From Larix kaempferi (Eukaryota > Streptophyta > Pinopsida > Pinales > Pinaceae): a stretch of DNA of 64,000 nt. Shown here piece after piece: positions 1 to 11,960 of this stretch (positions are counted from its first letter, which is position 1; each line of letters begins with the position of its first letter). A program made the translations under genes and the position numbers. The stretch is taken from positions 7,935,501-7,999,500 of the forward strand of contig BSBM01000602.1 of NCBI GenBank assembly GCA_027924585.1. The letters are read 5' to 3'. The notes under the pieces were generated by a model. It saw nothing but the letters and a program-made list of their open reading frames with translations, searched no databases and was not told where the DNA came from.

Positions 1-854
1 CATTGTTACACCTTAGATCTCAGCTCGAAGTGACTCGGGATTCAGAGTAAAATCCCAGTGGCTAGTACCTCGTAGTCATCAGTCATCACTCATCAACTTG
101 CAAAGCTAAGCAGTGAGTGCATGACATGAGTGAGTGAATAATTATAATTTATGATATTTCCAATATTTTGAATGTTGAGTCGAATTTTATAGCATAGGAA
201 TTTCAACATAGAAATTGAAATTTATATGGAGGGGTAATTTCAAATGTTGCCCTTCTTTTGAAATGTTGATATAAATTATGTCCTTCCTATTGGAAGGGTA
301 AAATTCAGATTTTAATTTTTTTTTGAAGGGCAATTTTAACTTTACACTTCTAGGAAGGGCTAGAACCCTTTGGAAGGGCCGGGAAGGGTTCAAATTTGAA
401 CGCTTATGGGGAGATGTATTTTTGGGTTGACAATTTCCTTCCATATTCATCTTCTATTGATAATCTTCCAAATGCCCTTTTCCCCATGTGACTTGCCAAA
501 AAATTTCAATTGTTTTACTCCCCCTCCTCCTAAATCTTTCGACTAAGCTAGAGATTCCTAGGAGACCAAAGCCATACCTCGTTATTCTTTATCTCCATTC
601 CATAATAACCTTAGGAATATTTGTTTAATTTGTGAGAGAGTGTGAGTGGGAATGGAAACCAATCCCATCTAAGAAATTGGTATAGCCTAGAGAACTCTTG
701 ATCTGAGTATCTGTGTACCTACATGAGATATCCATTGATGTGTCCAACGATTGATCATTGCCTTTAATCGATCTAGCATCCATATCTAGTCTTTGATTCC
801 ATAGTTACTTGGATTTAACAAGAAGCCCAAATAAGACAACTTTGAGTCGAACTC
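1..854. other. AT-rich spacer, no gene seen
   Basis: Non-coding, AT-rich DNA with no recognisable protein motif on either strand. Around 310-390 the word GAAGGG recurs several times without a clean period. Nothing here supports a gene. Confidence 0.6.
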
Positions 855-1700
855 TTGGATATTATAGGGGAGAAAATTTACAATCATTTCCCTTTGAAAT
901 TGAGGGACATAGTTGAAACAAAAAAGGATTTTTCTTTGCTAATTTCCATTCCCAATGCACTACAGAATAAATACAAGATTCTAGAGAGAGATGTTGCTTC
1001 CCTGGTAGAACCATTTCTAAAGAGGATAATGTCATCCATAAACATTAGATACGTGAGGTGGGTTGAGTTTGTGATTTCCTTTTATCCTTCCTTCTTAAAA
1101 AATGTCCTTAATAATCTACCAAGACCCTCAATTACTATTAGAAATAAGAGAGGGGATAGGGGGTACCCACGACGAAGTCTTTGGGTTATGGTGAAAAAAG
1201 GGGAGGTTGAATCCCTAATGAGAATTGTTAAACATGGAAAGGAGATCATTTCTTCTATCCATTTTTCAAGGGCCAAGAGAAACCAACATGGATCAAAATC
1301 ATTCTCATGTAGAGCCATCATACTTGGTCAAAATCTTTGGAAACATCAATTTTGGTGATGAAATCTCTCTTACTCGGGTTTTACAGAATGGAGGACCTCT
1401 TGGGATAATCCAATGGCACCTTGAATGTCTCTACCATGAGGAACCCCATTTTCTCTCGAGAGATGTGAGTGGAAAGCAAATACTTAATGCAATGGGTTAT
1501 GATATTGGAAATGATTTGGTATAAATAGTTGTAGAGAGAGATAGGTTGAAAAGAATCAAAACAGATAGGATTATTTACCTTTGGTATCAACATTAGGAAG
1601 GTTGATTTAAGAACCCTACGGATTCTTTCTTCTTTCCTTGAAGACTCCACCAACAAAAAGAGGTCCATGTGAATAGTCTCCTAAAACCCCTTGAAAAACT
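855..1700 (-). pseudogene. LINE reverse-transcriptase fragment
   Basis: Remnant of a non-LTR retrotransposon ORF2, read on the minus strand from about 1670 down to about 1015. The segment at 1668-1381 reads FLMLIPKVNNP and FDSFQPISLYNYLYQIIS, the conserved 'xxLIPKxxxP...FRPISLCNxxYKIIS' block of plant LINE RT. The segment at 1321-1082 reads RLRRGYPLSPLLFLIVIEGL, the motif-B side 'GLRQGDPLSPFLFxLxxEGL'. About 1060-1018 reads HLTYLMFMDDIILF, the catalytic 'F(A/V)DD' box with Met at the variable position. Frame changes and missing segments (motif A is not visible) show that it is dead. Open frames on the plus strand here are only its antisense. Confidence 0.8.
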
Positions 1701-3063
1701 CTACTTAGAAGCTCACAGGTCTCAAAATTTATCAAGTTGGAGCTTAAAAGTGACCAACTTGAGATAAGAGGGTCTTATTATTATAGGATTTCTCAACCGA
1801 TGCAGACAAAGATCGAGGTCCCTAGTCTGAATGGTTTAGATCTAGAACAAAAGAGAACAAATCGTACAAACCTCCACCTAAGTCAATCAAATGATAACAA
1901 TGGATGAGTATAAAAAATACATACCATTGATATAACAGTTGTTGTAATGATCCAAGAGCAGCCGCGATCCAACTTCACATGCAAAGGAACCTGCCAAAGA
2001 TTAGAACGAGACAACAACAAGTGAAGTAAAAACAATACAATTGACTTATGCGAGTGACCAAGGAATCTCACAATATACCATCAAGAACATCAGATGTATG
2101 GGAAGGAAAATACAATTGTATTAATCAAAGACAAAAAGAAATTACAACTATTTAGGCCTTGGTGTTGTAGCTTCCTACCTCCTCTGTCAAAGTTGTAGTC
2201 CTTTGGTGTACACCTCCAATCCCTTCATGCACCACTCAAAGCATATTCTTGAAGTATTCGAGATGCCCTCTGAAATTGGTGAATATCTCCCTCCAGCACA
2301 CCATGGGTTTTTTGCTTGGACAATAGTTAAATATTCAAATTTTTGAATGTTGTACTCTAACACCTCACACCACTACGCAATTCCATGCATTGTCCTGGAC
2401 TTAAGAGTTCCCTCCCTCCCCAAAGAGGAATCACTGGAATGCAATGCCAATTATTCACATTTTTTATCAACTGAGGAGCCCTCCCGGGGAAGACCTTCAA
2501 CAATATCTTGACTAGAAATAGAATCCATGAGGCAGGGCGACAAAACTAAAGACCAGGCATCACTTGTGTGAGTCTGCTTCAAGTTAAGGATGATAATATC
2601 GACGTATATAGAATACATAATGGCCCATTCAATAAGCCCCTCAATCCTATGTACTCCACTGCTTGCCTTTGCATGCAAGCTTTCAAATTTATGCCATGCA
2701 TTAGTTGTCTTGGGAAAGTGTTTTGAAGGGGAGATGCACGAAGCCCCCCCCCACCCTCTCCCCAATTCTTCAATATGGTCGTCGATGCCTTGAGGAGGTT
2801 CACGGTGATTCATAATCCATGCAAACCATAGGATTTTGTTTTCCCCACACTTCTATTACTTTCATATGAATACAACCTTCCAATATAGATGCTCTTATTG
2901 TTAAATATCATGGAATCCATTCTTTTATCGATACTTGATTCTCTATGAATATAGTACCTTGCTCGGGCTGAGTCCCTTGGTTCGTTTTCTGATCTACCAG
3001 CTCATTATTTTCATGCTTGACATGCAAAAAATCCACTGTGTTGGAGAGAAGAATATTCATAAT
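1701..3063. other. No gene recognised
   Basis: Mostly unremarkable DNA. Short open frames at 2451-2813 show no family motif. A short purine-free run (CCCCCCCCACC) lies near 2745. It may be old LINE-derived sequence, but nothing can be named. Confidence 0.5.
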
Positions 3064-4740
3064 TCACATTTGAACTCTGCTATAGAAGGAAGAGCCCTCC
3101 TTGAAAGTCTTTCTCATTTTTTGAATAACTATTCTTGAATCACCAAATACAAGGAGACTTGTGATGTTTAAGCCAACCGAAATCTTTAGGCATTTCAAAA
3201 GGGCCAACCATTCTGGTTGATTATTCGTTTTCTTTCTTGTAATATCCCGATTTTGACCCCATTGCATTAAAATGTAAATGATGTAATAACGTTATAAAAT
3301 CGTGGCGAGGAGCTCAAGGCCAAGGCCCTGCCATCGATTTAGTGTTAAAAATTGATGCATGTGGTTTGCGTGCTATCCAGGCACAATAGAAATCATAAAT
3401 ATCATGTAAATATGCATTTTAATCAAATACCCACAACTAGCTATGCAATGCAATGCAACAAGAGTATGGGGGCATGATTTTTACAAGGAATTGGGAGGGA
3501 AATATTCAAACCCTTGGAGCCAATAAAGCCAATCCAAGTGTCAATGAGAGAACCCATGAACCATCAACCACCCATGTTGACTTTTGTACCCAATCATTTA
3601 TTTCTTCCAAGAGTTGGTTGAGGTAGTTAATGCATTGGAAATGGGAAGGTATGGCTGTCCAAATTCGGGTATGGGAAAGCCACCATTTTGGAAAAAAGTG
3701 TTTGGATTCCTTGGCAAGAAAAGAGCCATGAATTTTCTCCCCAAGCCATTATTCATCAACCAATTTGGCTCTCTCACGAGTTTGAAGCTACCTGGGTGTT
3801 TGTCTCCATGATTTTTCTGTGTTTTCCTTCATTCTCAGCTGGGAGAAGGGTGTTTTTGTGATATAAAATAGTGGGGAAGAAGAGGAATCTGTTTGGGGTC
3901 CCTGGGGTTTCATTGAGGTTGTTTTTGGCCATTGGAATGCTCATAACCCGTGGGAAAAATCGTTTTTGCTCCCTGTGGTCGATTTTCCCTCTCACAATCC
4001 GTTTTTAGTGTGCCCACGATTTTGGTAAAAACCCTTGGACATATTGTTTGTAAATCCCATTGTTAAAAATTTGTATCCATGCCCAATATTTGAGATTGTT
4101 GTGTGTGGGAGGGAATGATTTGGTTTGAGATGGGTATCCATTGCTTTGGCTTGAGCTTGAGTGCAAGAATCCAAAAATAGAAGGGTTCACATTTGGCTTG
4201 ATAAACCCAACTATGGGATGGCTTGGATTAGATCTGATGTGCATTTTGATGTGCATGAGCTTGAGTGTTCCCATTCCTTGTAGGAATCATGCCCAGCTCG
4301 GGTGTGGCAACTATGCTGAGAGATTGATGAGCACAGTTGGCCTATGGCTGGGTGGAACGTTGCAGTTGTGTAGCTAGTTGCTTGGGACAACTCCAAAATC
4401 AAGATAAGTATTCTCAATGTGTTTTACTTCTGCTTTGTTTTATTTGATGCATGTTATCCATATGCTAGAAATTGCAATATATATGTGTGTGTAGAAGAAA
4501 TTTCATTCCGTTGTGTTTAATAGATTTATACATCTGCACACACATGTGTTTTTATTTGTATGAATCTGATGAATGGGGCTGAGTTTATGTAAAAGCCCCA
4601 TAATTGTAATCATGTTCTCTCCCTTGCGTTGGATCGATGGGAGGGGACGTGACATTTCCCAGTCCCCAAGCATAAGTTTTTACAATTTTTCCATCGGGAT
4701 CCATGCCAAGATCCCTCCCGCTCTTGCCACCCCCTTAAAA
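3064..4740 (-). pseudogene. LINE-type RNase H fragment split by an LTR
   Basis: RNase H domain of a retroelement on the minus strand, in two pieces. The upstream piece (about 4740-4655) ends in MDPDGKIVKTYAWGLGK. The downstream piece (3237-3064) begins KTNNQPEWLALLKCLKI and contains VFGDSRIVIQKM, the third-Asp box. Removing the intervening 1.4 kb LTR and one copy of its 5-bp duplication brings the two pieces together in the same frame, through GLGKKTNNQ. The first-Asp box (FDGA...) is degraded upstream, with a frameshift near 4700. It resembles the RNase H of the full-length LINE at 54.6-61.5 kb. It is non-functional. Confidence 0.75.
3238..4654. mobile_element. Solo LTR inserted in an RNase H frame
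   Basis: A 1417 bp segment beginning TGTAATATCCCG and ending GGGGACGTGACA. It has TG...CA termini flanked by TTTCT (3233-3237) and TTTCC (4655-4659), a 5-bp target-site duplication with one mismatch. No coding capacity, primer-binding site or polypurine tract is seen, so it is read as a solo LTR left by recombination. It is homologous to 17659-19375 in the opposite orientation. Shared stretches include the 'gaggagctcaaggccaaggcc' area near 3308 and the 'gcccagctcggg' area near 4290. Its placement inside the RNase H frame fixes the order: RNase H fragment first, LTR second. Confidence 0.8.
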
Positions 4741-4965
4741 TTATACATCTTGAAGCATTTTTGGATGTCTTAATTTTTGCAACCCCGAACTTCGAAGTTT
4801 TAAAGAATAATCGAGGTAATTAAAGTGTTGAAAAAAATATTTTTTATCCTAATTCCATAGCTCCATATTTCTACATTTATTTTCAAGAACATAATAAGTT
4901 TTCCAACAAATAATGATTATTTTCTCAACACTATGATTTGTTGCATATGGAAATTGATTTAATGC

Positions 4966-5300
4966 CTAAGTACTTGTAATATTGCATCTCTTCAAGTGTG
5001 TTATCACTATACAAAATTGAAGGATAAAATATTTAATTGTTATAGTCTTGGTTTTATCAATATCATTGGTAATCTCATAATCTTTGCAAAATTGTTGGGG
5101 AGCCTTGAGTTGCTTGTGAAGATGTTCAATAATTTTTGCAAGGAATACAATATTATCATCATATAGAAGAAGGAAGACCATGAGTTCAACCGTATTAATA
5201 CCAATGCATCATTCCCATTCTAAACATTATTTAGTTTTATCAATATAGATGCCAAAAAGGATGGGACAAAGGGGTTACCTTTACTTAACATCAATATTAC
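4966..5300 (-). pseudogene. RTE-like LINE reverse-transcriptase fragment
   Basis: On the minus strand, about 5290-5235 reads PLCPILFGIYID, which matches the RTE-clade block 'GCPLSPTLFGLYID'. Then 5181-4966 reads FLLLYDDNIVFLAKIIEHL and FCKDYEITNDIDKTK, the 'YADD' catalytic box and following palm region. The canonical Ala of YADD appears lost (Y-D-D-N). The two blocks lie in different frames, so the copy is decayed. No RNase H belongs to it; the RNase H at lower coordinates is from another family. Confidence 0.7.
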
Positions 5301-6139
5301 AATTGATATCCATATTAAACCACTTGTTATTACACTACATCTTAACACTAACACATGAATTCTTCATTTTTTTTTGTCTATACAATCCTTAATAATAACT
5401 CTAACCTTAGTAATAACTCTAAGGGTGGCAATATGATCAATAGTAGCATGCTAATTCTTTAACCCTACTTTCCTTTTGATCCTTTTACTATTTTACTAAA
5501 GCTATTGACTAATTTTTCTTTCAAGAATTGAGTGAAATAATTTCACTAAAAGGAAACTAATCATGATAGTTTAATAATTGATTAGATCCTTTTGATTCCA
5601 AATTTAAAAATAAAAAACATCTAAACTTTAAATATAATTTTTAAGAAAGTTTTTATCGAGCAACTTGATTGAAAATATGAAAAACCAAGATCATACTTGT
5701 AAATTTTGAAATGACTTAATATCATTTAATATTTAAATAATATTACTTTAAATATTTTCAACTCTCTCATATAATTTATAAATATTTCTTTATTTTTAAT
5801 GAAACATTAATATTTGTTATATAAAAATATATATAAAATTATAATTTTCATACTCAATTTTCCAAATCTTAAGGCCATAGTGAAAAATAATAACTACTCT
5901 CACTTGTCCAAGTCTTCATGACATAATAAAAAAAAACTAATTTAAAATTTTCAATGTTGATGTACCAACTAATTTAAAATTTACAGTGTTGATGTACACT
6001 TTACAAATAAAATAATATATTTTAATATTTGTGTGTATTTACAAAATATATGAAACAATTATGTAATAAACAATGTTCAAGATTATACATAAATATTTTA
6101 TACATTATAAAAATAAAATTGTATATAAAATATGACTTT
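5301..6139. other. Very AT-rich spacer
   Basis: Long runs of A and T with no coding motif. Nothing further is recognised. Confidence 0.6.
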
Positions 6140-7742
6140 ATTGTCATTCTCAATGTTTCTTTCTTCTGGAAAGGGTTTATGAAAATGTTTCCTTGGATTA
6201 GTAATTTTTTAGCTTGGCAAGTTAGGTATGGCAAAGATGTGATAGTTGGCATTGATTCAATTCTGGGAACTGACACAGATTTTAAATTATCTCAGGATCT
6301 TCAAAAGCTTTTCTCGGACTATGGTTGGCTCACTCTGAACCAATTCAAGAGATCAAAAGGTCTAGTTCCGGATCCATCTTACTGGCTCACTTTCTCTGAT
6401 CTTGGTCTAGCAGGAAGATGGGAAGACGAATAGAATAGGTTTTTGCAGCATCTGAATCTTGCTGGTATTCGAATCACAAATGAAAAAGACAATATTATTT
6501 GGTCTAAGAATCCTACTTCTGGTTAGGTCATAGCAAGAATTGAATATCAGGTGATTGTCGAAAGCCATATAGATGGTGATAGGAAATAGTGGTATCGTGC
6601 TCTTTGGAATTGAAATCTTCCACTAAAAATAAAGTGTTTTTTATGGTTGGTGTTTAATGACAAAATTCTAACGTGGGAAAACTTGAAGCATTGCGGCAAA
6701 CAAGGTCCTAATATTTGCATTCTCTGCAAAAGGAATTGTGAAATAGTGGATCATTTTTTTTACATTGCAGTTTTTCCAATGAGATGTGGAGGAAAATATG
6801 TTTGGCCCTGAAGATCAAGGTAGAGTGGCCTAGCATGGGCTTTGAAAAAGCTTATCAGAATTGGATACAAAAGCACCGGCATCTGAAAAATATCCTTGGA
6901 TTAGTGGTGTGGTCAATCTGGAACATTCGTAATCAGGCTATATTTCAAGATGTTTCTCCTTCTGAGAAAGCGGTATTGTGTATGTTCTGGCACTTGTTCC
7001 ATCTTTATAAAAATTCCTATCATGTTTGTCGAAATCCTAAAAGAAGGATTAAACTGAATCTAGACTTCTCCAGTACTGCAATTGGATTTTTTGACGGGGC
7101 TTCAACAGAGTCGAGTTGTGGTGCTAGATTCCTCATCAACTGTGGAGTGGATCTCACATACAAATTATGTCTTATGTGTGGTGGGGGATCTAATACAAAG
7201 GCAGAGTTACTTGGGCTGTGGGGCATATTAAAAGTGGAAATTTGTTGTGGTCTAGGCTCTTTCAGAATCTTCGGTGAAGCTTTGGTAATTGTGAACTGGG
7301 AAAATAAAATTCAACAGCTCAACAACATTCAGCACAAGCATTGGCGTGACAGAATCTCTAAAATGATGTCTTGGTTTATTGATCTATCCATTGATCACAC
7401 TTATAGGGAAAACAATGATGTCGCTGATGCCTTGTCAAAAGAGGCACTCGATGGGGATGCTGGAGTTCTTTACTGGGAAGAATGGGTTGAAAATTTGAAT
7501 ACTCAATATGGATCTATGTTTTTCTTTTCTGATGTATTTTAGTACTCAGTTTTTGTAGAGGCTAGTTTATGTTTTAATGGGACAGTTGTCTTTAAGTTTT
7601 GAGTAGATGGTGTAATTATGTATTGGCACGTGCTTGTAAACATTATCAGTAGTCCCTGCTTTAGACAGGGAGGAACCTATTTTGGTTGTCTTGTACTTTT
7701 TTATTTCCCTTGAAATAACAAAAAGTACGGTTTACAAAGAAG
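6140..7742 (+). pseudogene. 3' part of a LINE: zf-RVT and RNase H
   Basis: 5'-truncated LINE ORF2 on the plus strand. About 6150-6433 reads WISNFLAWQVRYGKDVIVGIDS, the post-RT linker. Then stops and frame changes follow, including TAG at about 6430. About 6600-6770 encodes LPLKIKCFLWLVFNDKILT and CILCKRNCEIVDHFF, the zf-RVT domain. After a frameshift near 6780, an open frame to 7542 carries RNase H: FFDGAS, then GGGSNTKAELLGLWG, then IFGEALVIVNW, then YRENNDVADALSKEA. The third acidic box is GEA rather than the usual GDS/GDA. The 3' UTR runs to about 7740, ending near 'gaaataacaaaaag'. No coding module follows this RNase H, unlike the LINE at 54.6-61.5 kb. Confidence 0.8.
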
Positions 7743-7870
7743 TCTTAGTTATATTATATGGATGTAAAGTTTGAGGTTACAATTCTTCTAAATAAATATG
7801 GAAGGAAAATCAAACAACTAAAGAAGTTTATGAAGCATTGAGAGAAATCAAATTTATGGAGGTGTAAATT
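7738..7870 (+). pseudogene. RTE C-terminal fragment
   Basis: Reads VLVILYGCKV then GYNSSK, matching the RTE-clade tail 'LLYGCEVWGCNISRE...' that is better preserved at 13490. Stops and frame changes follow at once. Weak AT-rich similarity may extend to about 8530 (a 'KFKKRLW' stretch near 8360), but I cannot fix an end. Confidence 0.5.
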
Positions 7871-9235
7871 ATTATTATTTAAATCCATTTACTTAATTCC
7901 TTCATTTTAATTTTTTTTTAATACACTTCAAGAAATTTGATTCCTAAAAGTGCTTGATAAATCTAAGTTTAAGATAGATTTACAATGATTTTAAGTTTTT
8001 AGCTTTTATATAAAATTTAAAATTGAGTCCAAATATATCACTAAATAGTTTTTTCTTTTGTCATATATAACTTATAATAATTTATAACATCGAAACCAAA
8101 AGATATACACTATTCAATTCTCTTCCTAATAATCTATAACATTGAAATAAAAAGAAATACACTATTGAATTCTCTTCTTAGAGGCCTTAGATTTCCACCT
8201 ATTGAAAGCAATGCTATAATTAAATGTACCTAATATACAAGTGTAAGACAATTGACATAAAGGATAAATATTGATTTTTGGTTAAACCATTGGATAACAT
8301 AGATGGGATACAACTCTTCTAAACAACACAAATTTTAAAAGCACTAACACAACTAAATTTAAAAAAAGATTGTGGTGTAACAAAAAAAATTAGAAAATAA
8401 GAAAAAAGTTAAAACTATGATTAAAGTATTATAAATCAAGCATTCATTACCCAAACTTAAAAAGTCTAAAACATCTTTATACTAAAACTAATTTAAAGAG
8501 AAAATAAGCCAACAAGCTCTCGTAATCTTTATGATAAAAGTTAAAAACAAAATCTAAAATAATCTTCCATTAAATTTTAAAAAATTACCAATTTTCATTT
8601 TTACAATTACAATCCTAAAAATTTCCATTTTAATCTCAAATTCAAATAACTTCTTAATATATATATATAATCAATAATTTTTAATCGATTTTCATATAAA
8701 AAACTAAAATTACTATTTTTAAAATATAATAGTTATCATTATGGTATATATAAAACTTCCAACCTTTTATATATTTAAAAAAAAAACTTATATTCTATTG
8801 TCCTAGCATTAAATATAACTAGCATGTCAACCACTTAATTTGTGGTTGATAAACATTAATAGGCCACAAGTTAAGTGCCACAAATAATATATAAACTGGT
8901 TGTTTGCCTAGAATCATGCATCAACTACCAGTTATCCATGCATTAGCTAGTGTCATAAAATCAATCTGGACTTAGCCCCTTATCCATGCATCAACTAAGA
9001 GTTATTCATGCATTAGGTACAATTTATCCATGCATCCTAAGAGTTATCCATGCATCCATAAAATCAAGTGGATAGTACATTTGTCTCATCCTTGTGCAAT
9101 CTAGGAAAAACATAGATGCTAGTCCATCCCAAATTCTAAAATATAAAGATGTATCAATGTAAAGATATAAACACTTATCAATATAAATATTGTTCATACA
9201 ATATGAATGATATATTTTGTTTAACAATAATATCA
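7871..9235. other. AT-rich spacer with a degenerate ATCCATGCAT repeat
   Basis: No gene seen. Between about 8925 and 9065 the phrase 'gttatccatgcat' recurs about five times at irregular spacing, each time near a TAAGAGTT-like word. Confidence 0.5.
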
Positions 9236-9270
9236 TACCTTCTTAATGATATATTTTGTTTAGCAACAAT

Positions 9271-9349
9271 ATCAATATCATGGATGTTCATAACAATATA
9301 ATTAAATCAATATCAATATTATGGATGTTCATAACAATATAATTAAATA
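9271..9349. repeat. 41-bp tandem duplication
   Basis: Two head-to-tail copies (9271-9311 and 9312-9349) containing 'atggatgttcataacaatat', nearly identical. The reason for the duplication is not visible. Confidence 0.75.
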
Positions 9350-9451
9350 TGGATGTTTATAATTTCTGACTTTGTATAAGACAAGAAAAATCATGTGTGA
9401 TTTTTTAATATATAAATATGGTCGGAGTTGGGAATTGAATTCCTCCCAAAT

Positions 9452-9687
9452 CTATTCATGTTTATTAAGATTATGTCAAATATATTTATATTTATTTGGA
9501 ATATGTTAATATGGAATTAATGGATTAAATTTCTGGAATATTTCAATCTGAAATATATGACTTTCAAACCTATTCATGTTTATTAAGATTATGTCAAATA
9601 TATTCATATTTATTTGGAATATGTTAATATGGAATTAATGGATTAAATTTCTGGAATATGTCAATCTGAAATATATGACTTTCAAGA
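9452..9687. repeat. 118-bp tandem duplication
   Basis: Two adjacent units (9452-9569 and 9570-9687) that begin 'ctattcatgtttattaagat' and end 'atatatgactttcaa'. Only a few substitutions separate them, so the duplication is fairly recent. It lies about 360 bp past the stop codon of the Dof gene. Confidence 0.85.
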
Positions 9688-10051
9688 TTCCCAGTTTTGG
9701 ATGTCAAAGACACCTCACTCTTTGAAAATCTAATCTAGACCGGTAATGGAAAACTATCATCGATGCCTTAGCTGATATTTAAGACCATAAAAATAATATA
9801 TTGTAAGAAAAGAAAGACATTAATGCTGAAATTGCAAAATGCAAATTGTGAGGCAGAAAAATTTTAGGACTCTTCTTCATCATACATAAAGCAAACTGTT
9901 ATGAATTTGCATTTAAAATAAAACGATGTTAAATTATGGAAAAAAAACACAGATTCATAATTTTGGAGACAAAATAGCTCAGCTCAAATTAATAAGCGGA
10001 AGAGGCATGCGATCTAATATGAAGAGATATACATAGCTTTTCAAGAAAGCC

Positions 10052-10996
10052 TTATTCATCGGATTGTTGTGTGCAGTTGGGGATCATGGGTTTACCATAC
10101 AGTACATGGCAGTCTGTGAGAAGAGCTGAATTTCCATTTCGCTGGATTTCAGGAACCCATTGAGAATTTTCGGCGCTGATCGCTTTTATTTTCAGACCAG
10201 GATCCATTAAATTCGAAAACCCTGTGCCAGACACTCCATTGACGGTTAAAGACTTGACGAAGCCATGATCGGAATTAGCACCGTCCGTCTCTTCCACGCA
10301 CGGAGCCTTCATGTCGATCCCCGCTATTCCGATCACCGACGAAACGCTGGTCGATTCATCGTTGAAGCTAAAGATTCTCGTCTCGTTCACCGGCTCTTCG
10401 AAATTCTCAATTTTCATCTCGGCCGGCTCTTGTAAATCAAGGGATTTCGAAGCACTGTGAAGCTGAAACGTTGTGAAATGCTTACTCTTTCTCCGGCCAG
10501 CGCCGACGGGGATGTTCCGCATGGTTCCTCCCGCAGTCCAGTAGCGCCTGCAGTTTTTGCAGAAATGCCGCGGCTGGTTAACGTTGTAATTGTTGAAATA
10601 ACAAAATTTTGTCTCTAAACTCTGGCAGCGAGGGCAGGCCACTGGCTTTGACGGCCTCGGTGGGGCTCTCTCGGAGGCCTTTTCCGATTTCCCATCGGTG
10701 AACTCTTCAAACTTTAAAGGCTTTAAAGATTTCTCACCTCGGTCACAAGAACTTTGAGACTTCAAAGATTTTTCAACAATATTTTCAGTCCTCAACGATT
10801 TTGCCTTTCTTTCGCCTAAACTTTCCGTCTTGAAGGATGGCGCAGGCCGCTTACAGGCTTCCTCCTGCGAAAACTCATCGGCCTTACCGTCAGAAACCGA
10901 AACGGAAATTGTTGTCCCGAACAATTTGATGACGAAATTACGCGTTTCTCTCTCGCAGTCGACATTACAAACCTGGCTGAGGGAGCTTTTGCACAT
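10052..10996 (-). CDS. Dof zinc-finger transcription factor, CDF-like
   Basis: A 314-residue nuclear DNA-binding protein if translation starts at the ATG at 10996-10994. The single Dof finger lies at about residues 119-173: [19 protein letters not shown], then [18 protein letters not shown] and a basic tail GRRKSK. The zinc ligands C121, C124, C146 and C149 fit CX2CX21CX2C. Residues 22-30 read VIKLFGTTI, the N-terminal motif of cycling Dof factors. Dof fingers bind AAAG cores, and CDFs act in photoperiod and clock-linked repression. The linker (about 40-115) repeats KSL-type basic words. The C-terminal FKF1/GIGANTEA-binding motifs of angiosperm CDFs are not recognisable; only QWVPE near residue 275 recalls one. 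The frame stays open upstream to about 11120 without another ATG, so an upstream coding exon is possible. An acceptor-like pyrimidine tract ends in CAG near 11037. It is the only intact host gene seen here. Confidence 0.9.
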   Translation of the reverse strand: MCKSSLSQVCNVDCERETRNFVIKLFGTTISVSVSDGKADEFSQEEACKRPAPSFKTESLGERKAKSLRTENIVEKSLKSQSSCDRGEKSLKPLKFEEFTDGKSEKASERAPPRPSKPVACPRCQSLETKFCYFNNYNVNQPRHFCKNCRRYWTAGGTMRNIPVGAGRRKSKHFTTFQLHSASKSLDLQEPAEMKIENFEEPVNETRIFSFNDESTSVSSVIGIAGIDMKAPCVEETDGANSDHGFVKSLTVNGVSGTGFSNLMDPGLKIKAISAENSQWVPEIQRNGNSALLTDCHVLYGKPMIPNCTQQSDE

Positions 10997-11960
10997 GTTT
11001 TCTTGATCAGATCTTTCAAAACCATACAAACGCCGATCTGGACGAGAAAAAAAGATAACCTGCTCCGCAGTGCGAAATAGGCCGGCCTCACCTCTGCGTA
11101 TGCATAAAGATCAAAGGCGGTTAAAGATATTGATGGATCCAGCCAAAATAAGTCGGGCTGTTTGACAGAAAAAAGTAAGCAAGTGCAATAAAGCACTTTA
11201 TCGACAGAAAAAGCAAAATGCAGTAAAAGTCAAGGAAAACGAAAGCTTATCCTGCGAGAAACCACCTAATTCTCAGGGAAACGACAGCGAACCTGTCTGC
11301 CGGTGTAAAGTGACTTAAATTTACAAGAAACCGAAGCATTTCCCACAGAAAAACGGAGCGGCTTTTAGCGCTAAAAAGATGCCATCGCCGTTAAATGACG
11401 CAAATGACTCGACGAAAATAACAATACGGCAAAGAATTTTATCCGCCTCGAATTCTTGATTCCAAAAAAAGCAAAAGCAAAAAGTGATGCGGCAGTCGCA
11501 CCTGCCGCCACGAAAAAGGCGCGCAGAAAGGCGGAAAAAGAAAGTAAAAGCAAAAGCATAAAGCATAAAAGCAAAAAATGCACTTGAAGATTTCAGGAAA
11601 AATTCAAACAGCTTGCTTACCGAATAATTCACGCACAACTGTTTCGTGAAAACGTCTAAAACAACTTGCCAAAACTCTGCACGTTTTCGTCCGCTTGTTT
11701 GCATTATTCTCAAATTTGTTTTTCCAGCGACGAATTTCTATACATAGTCTTTTTCATCTGCAGATTCATTTAATGTACAACAGAACGGACATCGAAATCC
11801 CATCCTCTTTACTATTTTTCTGTTTTCGCTGAGGTCGAACGGTGACAAAGTTTGTTGACAGATGTTTATATTGCATTGAATGTTCAAACAGAAGAAACGC
11901 GTGGGATTGGTGACCGTTACCGGACTCCGGATGGTTTCGATCCATAACCCTCGGCGAAAA
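10997..11960 (-). promoter_or_regulatory. Dof 5' leader and putative promoter
   Basis: Non-coding but clearly GC-richer than the DNA beyond 11960, like the Dof gene itself. A TATA-like ATATAAA occurs on the minus strand at 11865-11871, which would put a start site near 11835 and give a long leader or a leader intron. An upstream ATG near 11025 lies in another frame, runs into the Dof coding sequence and overlaps the annotated start. Either that ATG dampens translation, or the true mRNA is spliced so as to avoid it. Confidence 0.45.
11464..11578 (+). promoter_or_regulatory. Cluster of AAAG/AAAAGC words upstream of Dof
   Basis: About a dozen AAAG cores on the plus strand within 115 bp, many as AAAAGC or AAAAGTAAAAGC. 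AAAG is the core bound by Dof proteins, and the cluster lies about 500 bp upstream of a Dof gene. It could be an autoregulatory site or just a pyrimidine-rich leader on the transcribed strand. Confidence 0.3.

Noticed and set aside
855-1358. 167-codon plus-strand open frame
   Set aside because: It is antisense to LINE reverse-transcriptase motifs, including the F-x-DD box read on the minus strand.
10816-11196. 126-codon minus-strand frame overlapping the Dof start
   Set aside because: No motif. It overlaps the Dof coding sequence in another phase. Kept only as a possible upstream-ATG effect.
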